DNA of 64,000 bases, from the NCBI RefSeq assembly GCF_023370075.1, contig NZ_CP097151.1, positions 496,001 through 560,000 of the forward strand. The letters are read 5' to 3'. Position 1 is the stretch's first letter; each line of letters opens with the position of its first letter. The stretch comes from Deinococcus sp. QL22. GTDB taxonomy: Bacteria > Deinococcota > Deinococci > Deinococcales > Deinococcaceae. Below are positions 11,451-23,039 of this stretch, piece by piece. Made by a program: the position numbers and the translations under genes. The notes under the pieces are model-generated. The model had not been told where the DNA came from, searched no databases, and was given only the letters and a program-made list of their open reading frames with translations.

Positions 11451-12312
11451 GATGGCGTCCACGCGCACTTATCTGGCTCAGGCTCCTGCTCAGCGCTCCT
11501 GGCGGCGGCTGCGCCGCGATCCAGTCGCTTTGGGCTCCGCTGCCACCCTGATCCTGGTGGTGCTCTTCGCCTTCGTGGGACCGGTCGTGCGGCCCGTTGA
11601 CCCAGACGTTCTTGATCTCGCTCGCCCGCTGGCCCCCAGCACCCTGGCCCAGCCCCTCGGCACCGACGAGAGCGGCCGGGACGTCCTCGTGCGGTTGATG
11701 CTGGGCGGGCGGGTCAGTTTGATGGTCGGCCTGTTCGCCGTGCTCGTCTCCGTCAGTGTCGGAACGCTGGTGGGCGCGCTGGCGGGCTTTTATGGGGGCT
11801 GGCTCGCGGGCCTGCTGATGCGGGTCACCGACGGCATCTTGGCCCTCCCCGCCTTTTTCCTCAGCGTCTTGACCCTCACCTTTTTTGGCCCTGGACTCGT
11901 CCCCCTGGTGCTGGTCATCGGACTGACGTCCTGGATGGGTCTAGCCCGGCTCGTGCGCGGGGAAGTGCTGAAGTACCGCGAGGAGCAGTACGTCGAGGCG
12001 GCCCGGGCCCTGGGCAGTCACGATAGCCGGGTGCTCTTCCGGCACGTGCTTCCGCAGATCCTGCCCACCCTGATCGTCAATGCCAGTGTGGGGATCAGCA
12101 CCGCGATTTTGGCAGAGTCGGCCCTGTCTTTCCTGGGCCTGGGCATCCAGCCTCCCAATGCCAGTTGGGGCAACATGCTCAGCGGCGCACAAAATTACTT
12201 CTACACGGCGCCCCGCCTGGCCCTGTATCCCGGTGTCCTGATCCTCATCACGGTGCTCGCCACGAACCTGTTGGGCGACGCTGTCCGGGACGCCACTGAC
12301 CCCACCGACTGA
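11443..12312 (+). CDS. Peptide ABC transporter permease, DppC/OppC type
   Basis: A 289-residue permease. Residues 17-45 carry the WRRLRRDPVALGSAATLILV start typical of DppC. Then come PLGTDESGRDVLVRLMLGGR, LMVGLFAVLVSVSVGTLVGA, the docking loop EQYVEAARALGSHDSRVLFR near 180 and FLGLGIQPPNASWGNML near 230. The ATG at 11443 overlaps the end of the DppB-type gene (stop 11448-11450). No DppD or DppF ATPase gene follows; the next gene is an M19 dipeptidase, so the ATPase must be supplied from elsewhere. Confidence 0.94.
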   Translation: MAEMASTRTYLAQAPAQRSWRRLRRDPVALGSAATLILVVLFAFVGPVVRPVDPDVLDLARPLAPSTLAQPLGTDESGRDVLVRLMLGGRVSLMVGLFAVLVSVSVGTLVGALAGFYGGWLAGLLMRVTDGILALPAFFLSVLTLTFFGPGLVPLVLVIGLTSWMGLARLVRGEVLKYREEQYVEAARALGSHDSRVLFRHVLPQILPTLIVNASVGISTAILAESALSFLGLGIQPPNASWGNMLSGAQNYFYTAPRLALYPGVLILITVLATNLLGDAVRDATDPTD

Positions 12313-12332
12313 CCAGATCGCCTGGAGGCCCT

Positions 12333-13535
12333 ATGCAACCGAAACGCTACAGCGGCTACAAGTCTTTTTCCTACCTCACGCCCGGCGAGGACTACAAAGA
12401 GTTCCGGCTCAGCCCTGAGCTTCAGCGGGTCGACAGCCGTCCGGTGGCGGTGACTGGGGAGCAGGAGGAGCGGGTCAAGCGGATTTTTCAGGAGAGGCTG
12501 ATCATTTCGCTCCACGATCACTGCTTCATCGCGCCTGAAAACCTGGACGAATTTATGGAATTCCGTCGCTGGGGGCGTGATTTTACTGGGTACGAGGGCC
12601 TGAGTCTGTCCGGGCTGGACGCGGTCTTCGACAACCTGATGAACGGCACGGCGATGATCACCTCGCGCGGCGGATGGAAGTGGACGGACATCATCCACGA
12701 CCTGGGGATCCGGCTGTCAGACATCGACCATCAGGACATGGTGGTGCTCTGCCGCACCACCGAGGACATTGTCAACGCCAAGAACAATGGGCAGATCGCC
12801 TTCGTCGTCTCACTCGAAGGTGCGGCGATGATCGAGAACGAACTCGACCGCATCGACGTTCTCTACGGCTTGGGCGTGCGGTGCCTGGGCATTGCCTACA
12901 GCGAGGGCAACCAACTCGGAGGCGGTCTCAAGGAGCCGCGTGATGGTGGGCTCACGACCTTCGGACGGCAGGCAGTCAGGAGGATGAACCGCCTGGGCAT
13001 GGCGATCGACGTGAGCCACTCCGGCGACCAGACCTCTCTGGATACCATCGAGGTCAGTGACCAGCCCATCTTCATTACCCATGCCGGTGCCCGGCAACTG
13101 TGGAATTCCAACCGCCTGAAACCCGACGACGTGATCCGTGCCTGCGCCGAGAAAGGCGGCGTCATCGGGATCGAGGCGGCCCCGCACACGACCATCACCG
13201 CGCGGCATCCACGCCACACCATCGAGTCATTTATGGAGCACTACGAGTACTGCGTGGATCTGGTCGGCATTGACCACGTGGCCTTCGGGCCAGACGTCTT
13301 GTTTGGAGACCACGTGGGCCTGCATACCGCGCTGAGTGACGCTCTGTCCATTGGCGCGTCGCGCGGTCACCTGGAGTATGAGAAGGTGCCGTTCGTGGAT
13401 GGACTTGAAAGCCCTGCAGAGGCGTTTCCGAATATCGTGCGCTGGCTGGTGACTCACGGATACAGCGACGATGACATCGCCAAGGCCGTTGGAGGCAATG
13501 TCATGCGGGTATTGAAAGAGGTCTGGTGCCGGTAA
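12333..13535 (+). CDS. Membrane-dipeptidase-like metallohydrolase (peptidase family M19)
   Basis: A 400-residue amidohydrolase-fold protein. Family M19 metal-site blocks are present in order: SLHDHCF near 60 (HDH where M19 often has HxD), the bridging glutamate in VSLEGAAMIENE near 153, IDVSHSGDQT near 225, IFITHAGARQLWNSNRL near 250, and GIDHVAFGPD near 310. Unlike the mammalian enzyme it has no signal peptide. GGAGG lies nine bases upstream of the ATG. As the last gene of the peptide unit it should cleave dipeptides left after import and M28 digestion. Members of this family also act on D-amino-acid dipeptides. Confidence 0.85.
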   Translation: MQPKRYSGYKSFSYLTPGEDYKEFRLSPELQRVDSRPVAVTGEQEERVKRIFQERLIISLHDHCFIAPENLDEFMEFRRWGRDFTGYEGLSLSGLDAVFDNLMNGTAMITSRGGWKWTDIIHDLGIRLSDIDHQDMVVLCRTTEDIVNAKNNGQIAFVVSLEGAAMIENELDRIDVLYGLGVRCLGIAYSEGNQLGGGLKEPRDGGLTTFGRQAVRRMNRLGMAIDVSHSGDQTSLDTIEVSDQPIFITHAGARQLWNSNRLKPDDVIRACAEKGGVIGIEAAPHTTITARHPRHTIESFMEHYEYCVDLVGIDHVAFGPDVLFGDHVGLHTALSDALSIGASRGHLEYEKVPFVDGLESPAEAFPNIVRWLVTHGYSDDDIAKAVGGNVMRVLKEVWCR

Positions 13536-14032
13536 AGCCGAGCTTCGCGGTGGTGCCGGGCCTCAGCTTTCTCCCCCTTGATGTCGCGGTTTAAGCCCTC
13601 AGGCCGTGCGCGAGATCGGCGGGCGGCCTCTGTGCCGAACCACCGGCTTTCGCACCTGAGGTCTGCTGCTTTCGCCTGAGCTGCCGCAAGGTGTTCCCAA
13701 GTGGTAAACGCCAGCATTGAGCTAGTCCACTTGGCCCGCCCGTATTCCCGTGCCGAACTGACCCGGGGATGCGGTGGCTTGAGCCACCGTGACGGAGGCT
13801 CCTGCTGAAGGGCAGCACAGGTGAGCTTGGGTACAAGGGTCACCACAGCAGACGTACCGTGTTCCAAAGTGGAGGACTGAAGGGAAGGCTTCCCTCGAGT
13901 TTGGAACAAGAAAACGAGGGTTCACCAAAGCTCCTCCGATCAGAAATCGACTCCTCATACAAGTTGGGTACCTCCGCAGCACCAAGGGAAAAGATGAGAT
14001 GGCCTCAGCCTATGCTTCAAGCCGAACCGCCC
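13536..14032. other. Gene-free stretch with one strong nested hairpin
   Basis: No reading frame here looks coding. The one structured item is the nested inverted repeat at 13861-13907. The rest may be decayed insertion material between the peptide unit and the toxin-like gene. Confidence 0.5.
13861..13907. repeat. Nested inverted repeat / stem-loop
   Basis: Outer arms GTTCCAAA (13861-13868) and TTTGGAAC (13900-13907) are perfect complements. Inside them GGGAAG (13882-13887) and CTTCCC (13889-13894) form a second perfect stem with a single-base loop. No T-tract follows, so it is not a classical terminator. Confidence 0.5.
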
Positions 14033-14380
14033 TCAGAGGGCCAGGTGCAGGCGCAACGCGGCATCCAGCTTCTGCATCAGCGCTGCCGGCAGGTGGCCGA
14101 GGGGTTCCCGTCCCAGCCGGCTGAAACTGACCATGCGAATCTGTTCGGCTTGGGCCTTGCTGTCTTCCTCCAGCCCCGTCTCTGCCGCAGGCAGCAGCAC
14201 CTGAAAATCGAAGACCCGGCTGACATTGCTGGTGAGCGGCACGGCAATGATGGCCCCCCCACCGAGGCGGTTCACCGTCCGGTTCAGACTGTCCGCACTG
14301 ACCATGGCTGCCGGGCGGCGTGTGTTGGCTTCACTGGAGCGGGCCGGATTCAGAGGCGTAAACAATGCAACGCGTCCCAC
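14033..14380 (-). CDS. PemK/MazF-family endoribonuclease toxin-like protein, no antitoxin found
   Basis: About 115 residues from the GTG at 14380, the usual length of the family. The toxin core is readable: RVALFTPLNPARSSEA matches the 'vw.vdLnPtrGSEq' start, TRRPAAMVSADSLN the 'rRPavVvS.d.fN' block, IIAVPLTSN the central strand, and the C terminus (EDSKAQAEQIRMVSFSRLG, then ALMQKLDAALRLHL) the 'dS.a...QiRtvdk.RL' helix. By family it cleaves RNA. The first strand is unusual (VGRVAL instead of RGDVW), no good ribosome site is visible, and the region that should encode a MazE partner is occupied by the divergent gene at 14527. It may be an orphan or a decaying gene. Confidence 0.6.
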   Translation of the reverse strand: MGRVALFTPLNPARSSEANTRRPAAMVSADSLNRTVNRLGGGAIIAVPLTSNVSRVFDFQVLLPAAETGLEEDSKAQAEQIRMVSFSRLGREPLGHLPAALMQKLDAALRLHLAL

Positions 14381-14526
14381 GCGTGTGACGCCGGTCGTCT
14401 GGTCTGACCGCTTGCTTCCATAGCGCGGCTCTCGCCCCTGTCCAAGACGACCCACCTCTCCATGGATGAATGCTTTAAAAAACAATTTGCTTTACTTCCT
14501 CAAAAAAGGCGCTTAAGCTCTCTGGT

Positions 14527-15666
14527 ATGTCTGATGTCTCTCCTCTCTTTGAGCCTTACACGTTCCGCAGCGGCGTACAGGTCAGCAACCGTTTGGTGCT
14601 GGCTCCTATGACCACCTGGTCCGCTGACCCGGATGACTCCGTCTCTCTGGCCGAATTGGATTATGTTGCCCGGCGCTCTACGGGCGTGGGACTGGGCCTG
14701 ACCGCCGTGGCGTACGTCACCACTGGGGGCAAAGGCTTTCATGGTCAGTTCGGCGCCGAGCATGATGGCCGCCTGGAGAGCTTGCGTTCCTTGGCGCACG
14801 CCATCAAGGGTGGAGGGGCGAGAGCGGTGCTGCAGATCTTCCACGCTGGGCATCAGGCGCCACCTGAACTGGTCAACCATGACGTCACCTCGGCGAGTGA
14901 CGTGCCCCCGCCCTCCCGGCCCGGGCGGCCGAACGATGTTCAGGTGCGGGCCTTGACCTCAAAAGAAGTCGAGTCCATCGTGCTGGACTTCGGCCAGGCA
15001 ACCCGGCGGGCCATTGAGGCTGGCTTCGATGGAGTAGAAATTCACGGCGCCAACGGCTACCTGATTCAGCAATTCGTGTCCGGTCACAGCAACCGGCGCA
15101 CCGACGACTGGGGCGGCAGCCTGGAGCGCCGCCTGCGCTTTCCCCTGGCGATCATCGATGAGGTCAAGCGCGTTGTGGCCCACCATGCCCAGGGGCCGTT
15201 TCTGGTCGGGTACCGCTTCTCCCCTGAGGAACCCCACGAGCAGGGCCTGACCATGCACGATACCTTTGGCCTGATCGATGCTCTGAGGGACAAAGAGCTG
15301 GACTACGTGCACGTGTCGCTGATGGAGTATGCCGGGAACCCTCGCCGGGGCGGGGATGAAGACCGCAGCCGCCTGGAACAGATTGCCGAGCGGCTGAGCG
15401 CGCGGACGCCGCTGATTGGCGTGGGCAATGTCTGGACCCCTGAGGACGCCGTGCGGGTGCTGGACCTCGGAGCGACGTTCGTGGCGCTGGGCCGGGCACT
15501 GCTGCTTGAGCCGGAATGGGTGCAGAAAGTGCAGTCCGGCCGCAGCAACGAGCTCCGGAGTACGCTCTCGATTCATGACCGCGAGGCGTTGACCTTGCCG
15601 CAACCACTGTGGCAGATGCTCACGGACTTCATGGTCAAAGACCGCCTGACGGACGCCGCAGATTGA
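14527..15666 (+). CDS. NADH:flavin oxidoreductase, Old Yellow Enzyme family
   Basis: A 379-residue FMN enzyme with the (beta/alpha)8 fold. Visible blocks are SNRLVLAPMTTWSADPD near 20-35, LQIFHAGHQAPPEL near 100 (HAGH where HAGR is usual), GFDGVEIHGANGYLIQQF near 165, SNRRTDDWGGSLERRLRFPL and GVGNVWTPEDAVRVLDLGA near 300, ending in the phosphate-binding FVALGRALLLEP. Such enzymes use NAD(P)H to reduce activated C=C bonds or nitro compounds. It stands alone between the toxin-like gene and a gene-poor region. No strong Shine-Dalgarno is visible before the ATG. The physiological substrate is unknown. Confidence 0.92.
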   Translation: MSDVSPLFEPYTFRSGVQVSNRLVLAPMTTWSADPDDSVSLAELDYVARRSTGVGLGLTAVAYVTTGGKGFHGQFGAEHDGRLESLRSLAHAIKGGGARAVLQIFHAGHQAPPELVNHDVTSASDVPPPSRPGRPNDVQVRALTSKEVESIVLDFGQATRRAIEAGFDGVEIHGANGYLIQQFVSGHSNRRTDDWGGSLERRLRFPLAIIDEVKRVVAHHAQGPFLVGYRFSPEEPHEQGLTMHDTFGLIDALRDKELDYVHVSLMEYAGNPRRGGDEDRSRLEQIAERLSARTPLIGVGNVWTPEDAVRVLDLGATFVALGRALLLEPEWVQKVQSGRSNELRSTLSIHDREALTLPQPLWQMLTDFMVKDRLTDAAD

Positions 15667-15981
15667 CGCCTGAGTCTGAACGCTCCTGAGGAGACTCATA
15701 GGAAAAAGCCCAGGGACCTTCGCACACAGGACCCACGGCGTTTGGTCTCGTCCTGGAGCACAGGAGGGGCACGGCAAGCGGCGTACCCTCGGCGCAGCCA
15801 GCGGTCGGAACGATCTCTAGCAAACCCGTCGTCATTTACTCAGACGCCGGTGAAGCAACGACCCTGTGACTCCCAGAGCGCGGTGACGGTCCGGTAAGCA
15901 CCACAACAGGTGACCTCTGATGGATCACGGCGCAGCTGTCCCATCATGTCTGCAACGTCACCGCGTTCCCCGCCCTTGCGT
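15667..15981. other. Gene-free stretch
   Basis: About 300 bases between the OYE gene and the MFS fragment with no coding pattern that I can support and no repeat. Confidence 0.45.
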
Positions 15982-16233
15982 TCATTCCTCACCGCGCCCC
16001 TGAAGAGCTTTCGACTTCGTTCGCAGCCACACGGCCAGAGCCAGTGCCAGCACGGCCAGGGCAAGCATGGCATTGGGGATCACGCGCTCACCGAAGGCCC
16101 CCACAGCCTGACCGATCAGTGCCGGAAACAGGGTGCCGCCCAGCAGTGCACCGGCGATCATCAGCGCCGTTGCACCTCGGGCTGCAGGCAACGTCCGCGC
16201 CAGCCAGGTAAAGGTGTTGGGGAAGTTGATTCG
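15982..16233 (-). pseudogene. C-terminal fragment of an MFS (FucP-like) transporter
   Basis: On the minus strand INFPNTFTWLARTLP, then GATALMIAGALLGGTLFPAL and MLALAVLALALAVWLRTKSK read as the last two to three membrane helices of a major-facilitator sugar transporter; 'NFPTIFTL..GG.LFP...G' is typical of the FucP/sugar MFS branch. The homology stops abruptly at about 16233, with unrelated sequence beyond, so the first 300 or more residues are missing. I infer a deletion or rearrangement relic. Confidence 0.6.
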
Positions 16234-19116
<2,883 letters not shown>

Positions 19117-19117
<1 letters not shown>

Positions 19118-19136
19118 AGCGGGACCGGGCCCGCTT
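19117..19136 (+). terminator. Hairpin at the end of ligA
   Basis: AAGCGGG (19117-19123) and CCCGCTT (19130-19136) form a perfect 7-bp stem that starts at the last base of the stop codon. There is no T-run after it, so intrinsic termination would be weak. Confidence 0.4.
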
Positions 19137-19595
19137 GTGCAGGCATGCAAATCATCAGGTCGGGGGGGTTGAGCAAGTGGACCGCAGTCAGCGGAGGGTC
19201 CATGATTGACCTCAATGCTGCCCTTTCCGTGTAGAGGAGCATCTCTGGGAAGCTCTGTGGCTCTCCCAGCCTGCGTCCCTCAGCGAGCGTGATGTTCAAA
19301 AAAGATGGCCTCCTTGCAGCATGGCCGTCAGGCACAACACTTTCCGGCAGTAGAACGTCAAGTTTGGGTCGTTGTGTAGCTTTAAACGGGTCGAATTGAG
19401 CTGACCGTTCGTGATCAACCTCAACTCTGCTAGCCCCGCTTTCCAATGGCTAGCATTCAACATGCCCAAACAACCGTACTACTGCTTCTCGTTAACCTGC
19501 TCAAAAAGAAGGCAACGCCCCAAATGTTCCGGGGCTGAATAGCCTTCGCGTGGCACGCCTCCAGCTTAAGTACAAGTGGGTGACCTACCAACAGA
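19137..19595. other. Gene-free stretch
   Basis: I see no coding frame, repeat or RNA gene between ligA and the DUF429 pseudogene. Confidence 0.45.
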
Positions 19596-20368
19596 TCAAT
19601 TCGTTGACTCTTGGGACTGTCGTGGGGCGAGTCCTTCCGTCAGGGCGTCTCCCAGCGGGCGGATGATCCAGCCTTCCACTCGTGCCAGGTCCTGCATCTC
19701 CAGCGGGATAGGATCCACCAGGCCGCGGGCGGCAGCCAAGCCCGTGAGGGCGGAGATCAGGGCGTCGAGCAGGTGATCGCTGGCCACCAGAAGGTCCTGC
19801 TGCTCAGACGAGCATCGTAGCCAGGGAGCCTGAAGCTTCAGGGCGTCCAGGATGTGTTGCCGAGCTTCGGCGTCCGCCTTATAACTTTTTCCCCCGGCCT
19901 TACCACTGGCGTCCACCAGCCCCCACCGGCGTAGACTTGCCTGTGGATAGACCTCGATGACGCCCTGCGCCCCACTGCGGTCCGTGACGCCCAGTGCCTG
20001 CAACAACCCCGCGCAGCGCATCGTGGGCAGGGCAATCTTGTCGGTGGACGCAGACCATCTTGGATCAGGTGTCGCTCAGTCTGCCGGTACATCAGCTGGT
20101 CCCGGAGGGCATTCGGCCACCCGGGAGGATGCGGCCAGGCGAAGGTCGCCGCCCCTCTCACTGCGTCCACGAAGGCGAGCGGCCAGCCGAATGGCGCGTC
20201 AATCGCCACCACCTGCGCCTGCCGGGCAAGCGGAAGCAGTGAAGCGTCGCTCATGTTGGCCGTCAACAGCTGAAGCTCGCTGCCCCCCTCGGTCCACTCT
20301 AGGAGTGCCGCGGCGGTATTCAGGGGTTGTGAGGCCAGGTCCACACCCAGGCTGAGGAGGGCAGTCAT
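19596..20368 (-). pseudogene. Frameshifted DUF429 family gene
   Basis: Two overlapping minus-strand frames make one protein. The first (from ATG 20368) gives MTALLSLGVDLASQPLNTAA, VVAIDAPFGWPLAFVDAV and YRQTERHLIQDGLRPPT, the N-terminal two thirds of DUF429, a RNase H-like predicted nuclease family with the conserved GVDLA and IDAP aspartates. The second frame continues with STDKIALPTMRCAGLL, GVIEVYPQASLRRWGL and SDHLLDALISALTGLAA, the expected C-terminal part including E-x-YP and the last aspartate. The switch falls near 20045-20055, consistent with a one-base indel. Both parts are otherwise well kept, so the mutation is recent or a sequencing error. Confidence 0.75.
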
Positions 20369-20521
20369 CCACGCAGTTTAGGGTTCCCGGTCCAGGACAG
20401 TCGGGCGTCCTGGACACGCCAACAGCTCAGGAGTCGGATTCTCGCCGCACGCCTGACGCCATCGGCGACGTCGAGCAGCAAAAGGTCTGCCCGGAATCCA
20501 TGTGGATCACCTGGCTGGCCG

Positions 20522-20740
20522 TCAGAACTGATCTGAACCATCATCCTCTGCCCACCGAACGAGAGCGGTTTGCAAGACCCGCTCCGTGGTCACTGGATCA
20601 AACCCCTCCAAGACCAACGAGGCCTGTACCTCAGCCTGAAGTTGGGCAACTCGTGCCGGGCCCACAGTGGTCAATATTCCACGCATGGACACCTTGAGAG
20701 GGTGAGCAGGAGGCAGGGGCGGGGTAAGGCGTTTGGCCAT
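20522..20740 (-). CDS. Small hypothetical protein
   Basis: A 72-residue reading frame, basic and proline-rich at the start (MAKRLTPPLPPAHPLKVSMR), then two probable helices ending in an acidic tail (AEDDGSDQF). A GAGG ribosome site lies about eight bases before the ATG at 20740. I do not recognise the family. The helix pattern VQASLVLEGFDPVTTERVL suggests a genuine folded protein rather than chance. Confidence 0.45.
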   Translation of the reverse strand: MAKRLTPPLPPAHPLKVSMRGILTTVGPARVAQLQAEVQASLVLEGFDPVTTERVLQTALVRWAEDDGSDQF

Positions 20741-20930
20741 AGAACAACCTCGAAGCAGAAGGCAGGGGACCGGAACAGAGATAGAGGCGAAGTGATGCGG
20801 CCCAGAACACCGGAGATAGGTGACGCACTGTGGTTGTAGCAGCAGTACTGTTAGACAGCACCCTTCTATCTATCGATTTCTGCTCTGTCTCTCCTGAGCA
20901 TAGGGAAGGCCACATCGCATTCCGACGAGC

Positions 20931-21353
20931 TCATCCGCTCCCGTGCACAGGCTGGCGCTCTCTATCACGCATCCGGGTGTACAAGTCGAGGAGTGCTCGT
21001 GCAGCCGGCATCAATTCAGCGCGCTCAGCCAGCTTCAGCTCGTTCGGCTTCAGTTTGTCTGCAACACGCAACCCTTCCGCGAGAATCAGGTAATCCAGCT
21101 TTTCCCGCGTGAGGGGGCGCAGGCAGAAACTCCCCGTCTCGAACTGAGGCTGTCCTGTGGCCAGGTCATAGATATACCCGCCTCCCGTGGTCACTGAAGT
21201 CGGTGTGACCTCAATCAGGGCCTCAATGCGCCAGGGCCGGCCCCGACGCTCCACGCAGACCAGGCCACCCACGAAAGCCCCCGCGACTTCTTCGAGGTTC
21301 GCCGCCACCGCAAGGAGATCGTATTCTCGGGAAAGGGCTACTTTACTGGGCAT
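20931..21353 (-). CDS. Hypothetical protein
   Basis: A 140-residue protein of unknown function. The start at 21353 is preferred because AGAGGA stands about seven bases upstream; a GTG at 21452 would add 33 residues of low complexity. The body reads MPSKVALSREYDLLAVAANL, then VAGAFVGGLVCVERRGRPWR, a strand-rich centre, LTREKLDYLILAEGLRVADK and a C-terminal helix. No signal peptide or membrane segment is seen. No recognisable partner genes are adjacent. Confidence 0.5.
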   Translation of the reverse strand: MPSKVALSREYDLLAVAANLEEVAGAFVGGLVCVERRGRPWRIEALIEVTPTSVTTGGGYIYDLATGQPQFETGSFCLRPLTREKLDYLILAEGLRVADKLKPNELKLAERAELMPAARALLDLYTRMRDRERQPVHGSG

Positions 21354-22491
21354 GAACACGTCCTCTGATGCGGATTCTGCAAAAGGCTGAGTTGTGGCCT
21401 GAGGCGCTGGAGAATTGAGCTCGCCACCATCATCCAAGGTTACGTTATGCACGACTGGATGAACGGCAACGTTCAGAACAAGCTTTTATCCGCTGTGCAC
21501 CTCAAGGATAGCCAGCCCTTTGGCTATCTCTGCGTTCACGATCTTACCGGCAGCATCCACCAGTTGAAAATTGTACACGCAGGGAGAGAGCTCTGGAAGA
21601 GCAAATTTACAGCACCACCGTGCGGGCCTGAATGATCGCCAAGACCAAAGCACAGCCAAAAGGCGGGCGTCCAGCACAAACGCAGACCGTAGAACGGTCT
21701 GTAGGCTATCGTGAGGCGGTCGGCTCTGGGTGCTTTCATCGCAGAAACACCCTATAGAAGCTACCTCTTCCGTCCATTTCGCCTGTTTTGAGGAGTAGCT
21801 GGCCTCTGCCCTTACAGAAATAAATTGGTATTCGAGATTAAAGATACGGGCCCTTGCTCTCAACGAACTGAGAGCCCGTTACTTAGTGACTGTTGCACGG
21901 CCCCTTAGAGCGTGCAGGACGTGATCTATGCTCTACGCCTGCTAGGAGAGACCCACCTATCTAAACGCAGTGAGCTGGTCAGGATGCTGGCCGGCGCCCT
22001 CGCCCATGCTCTGATGACCTACATTCCCAGCCCTGGTATTGCCGCCTAATATGGAACGCTTGGACGGCAGAAGTAGAAGGCTGTGCAGGAACACAAACAC
22101 TGGCAGCATAGCTGGCCCGACTGGACACAGACCGCCGCAAGTGGGAAGACCTACGTAACCCCGCTGCTAGCCACCCGAATGCGGTAATAGCAGCCGTGCT
22201 GCCAGTACCTTTCACGACTAATGCAAAAGACCACAAAGGGCCAAAAGTAGTCTTTCCATTAATTAAATCGCTTGTGAGTTTTGTAAGAGCTTCGTATGGT
22301 TCCTAAAGTAATCTATGGGCACTTCGAACAGAGAACCCTCTGCCGAAGAGATGCAAAGATTCACACGCCATATTCGGGCACCTGGTGTGTGAGGAGCGAG
22401 TGGTGCGACCGACTTTTCGTCCAGCGCGACCCTTACATGGGGTTATAGCCGCAGATTTATAGAAGGCACCTGCCTCCATAGGAGTTCTCCC
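21354..22491. other. Gene-free stretch of falling GC content
   Basis: Over 1.1 kb without a supportable gene. Around 21901-22230 short frames in several phases look like broken coding sequence, but I cannot name it. From about 22250 the sequence becomes AT-richer and should hold the promoter of the exported-protein gene at 22492. No repeat pair was found. Confidence 0.45.
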
Positions 22492-22983
22492 ATGCGTAAC
22501 TTTAAAAGCATTGCCCTGATCGCCGCCCTCGCCTTGAGCAGCGCTGCCTACGCCATAGGCAGCAATTCTGTCAGCGAGAACGAAGCGACCATGACGGTCT
22601 CCGCCAACGGTCAGAGTTTGGATTCCGTGAAATTTAGCGTAGGCAGCGGCTCGTTCACCATCCCTACAGCTAACATCCGCTCTGGCGCATCATTTACTAT
22701 CACCATCCCCGTCAGGAACGACACCAACCGCGCAATCACTGTGACCTCGGCCCACGCGCTGGGTGGCTCACTCGCCAGCGAGTATGTTGCAGTCACAAGT
22801 GATAACGCTTCTGGTGTAGCTGTTGCGGCTGGTGCGACTGGATCCGTCCTCTACACGATTACCTTCGACACCCTTGCTAGTGAAGCTGATCGTCTAGCCT
22901 TCTCCAATAAAACGATGTCGGTCGCTTTTGACTTGACTGGCACGTCCGCCGACCCCGTCGGGCCAGTAGACCAGAGCTTCTAA
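22492..22983 (+). CDS. Small exported beta-rich protein
   Basis: A 163-residue secreted protein. The signal peptide is MRNFKSIALIAALALSSAAYA, cleaved before IGSNS. The mature part alternates hydrophobic and polar residues like an immunoglobulin-type beta sandwich: ATMTVSANGQSLDSVKFSV, ASFTITIPVRNDTNRAITV and TGSVLYTITFDTLA. An AGGAG ribosome site lies seven bases before the ATG. It is followed by a perfect hairpin and a second exported-protein gene, so the two probably form a unit. GC is lower than in surrounding genes. Function unknown; a surface or fibre component is one possibility. Confidence 0.7.
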   Translation: MRNFKSIALIAALALSSAAYAIGSNSVSENEATMTVSANGQSLDSVKFSVGSGSFTIPTANIRSGASFTITIPVRNDTNRAITVTSAHALGGSLASEYVAVTSDNASGVAVAAGATGSVLYTITFDTLASEADRLAFSNKTMSVAFDLTGTSADPVGPVDQSF

Positions 22984-22997
22984 ACTCTCTCTCTTTT

Positions 22998-23027
22998 AGG
23001 CGAGAAGATTGATCAATCTTCTCGCCT
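22998..23027 (+). promoter_or_regulatory. Perfect 15-bp inverted repeat between two exported-protein genes
   Basis: AGGCGAGAAGATTGA (22998-23012) is followed without a gap by its exact reverse complement (23013-23027). The hairpin begins 15 bases after the stop at 22983 and ends only 12 bases before the next ATG at 23040. There is no T-tract. It could protect the upstream message or limit ribosome access to the downstream gene, which lacks an obvious Shine-Dalgarno. Confidence 0.55.
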
Positions 23028-23039
23028 CTGGTCGTTTAT

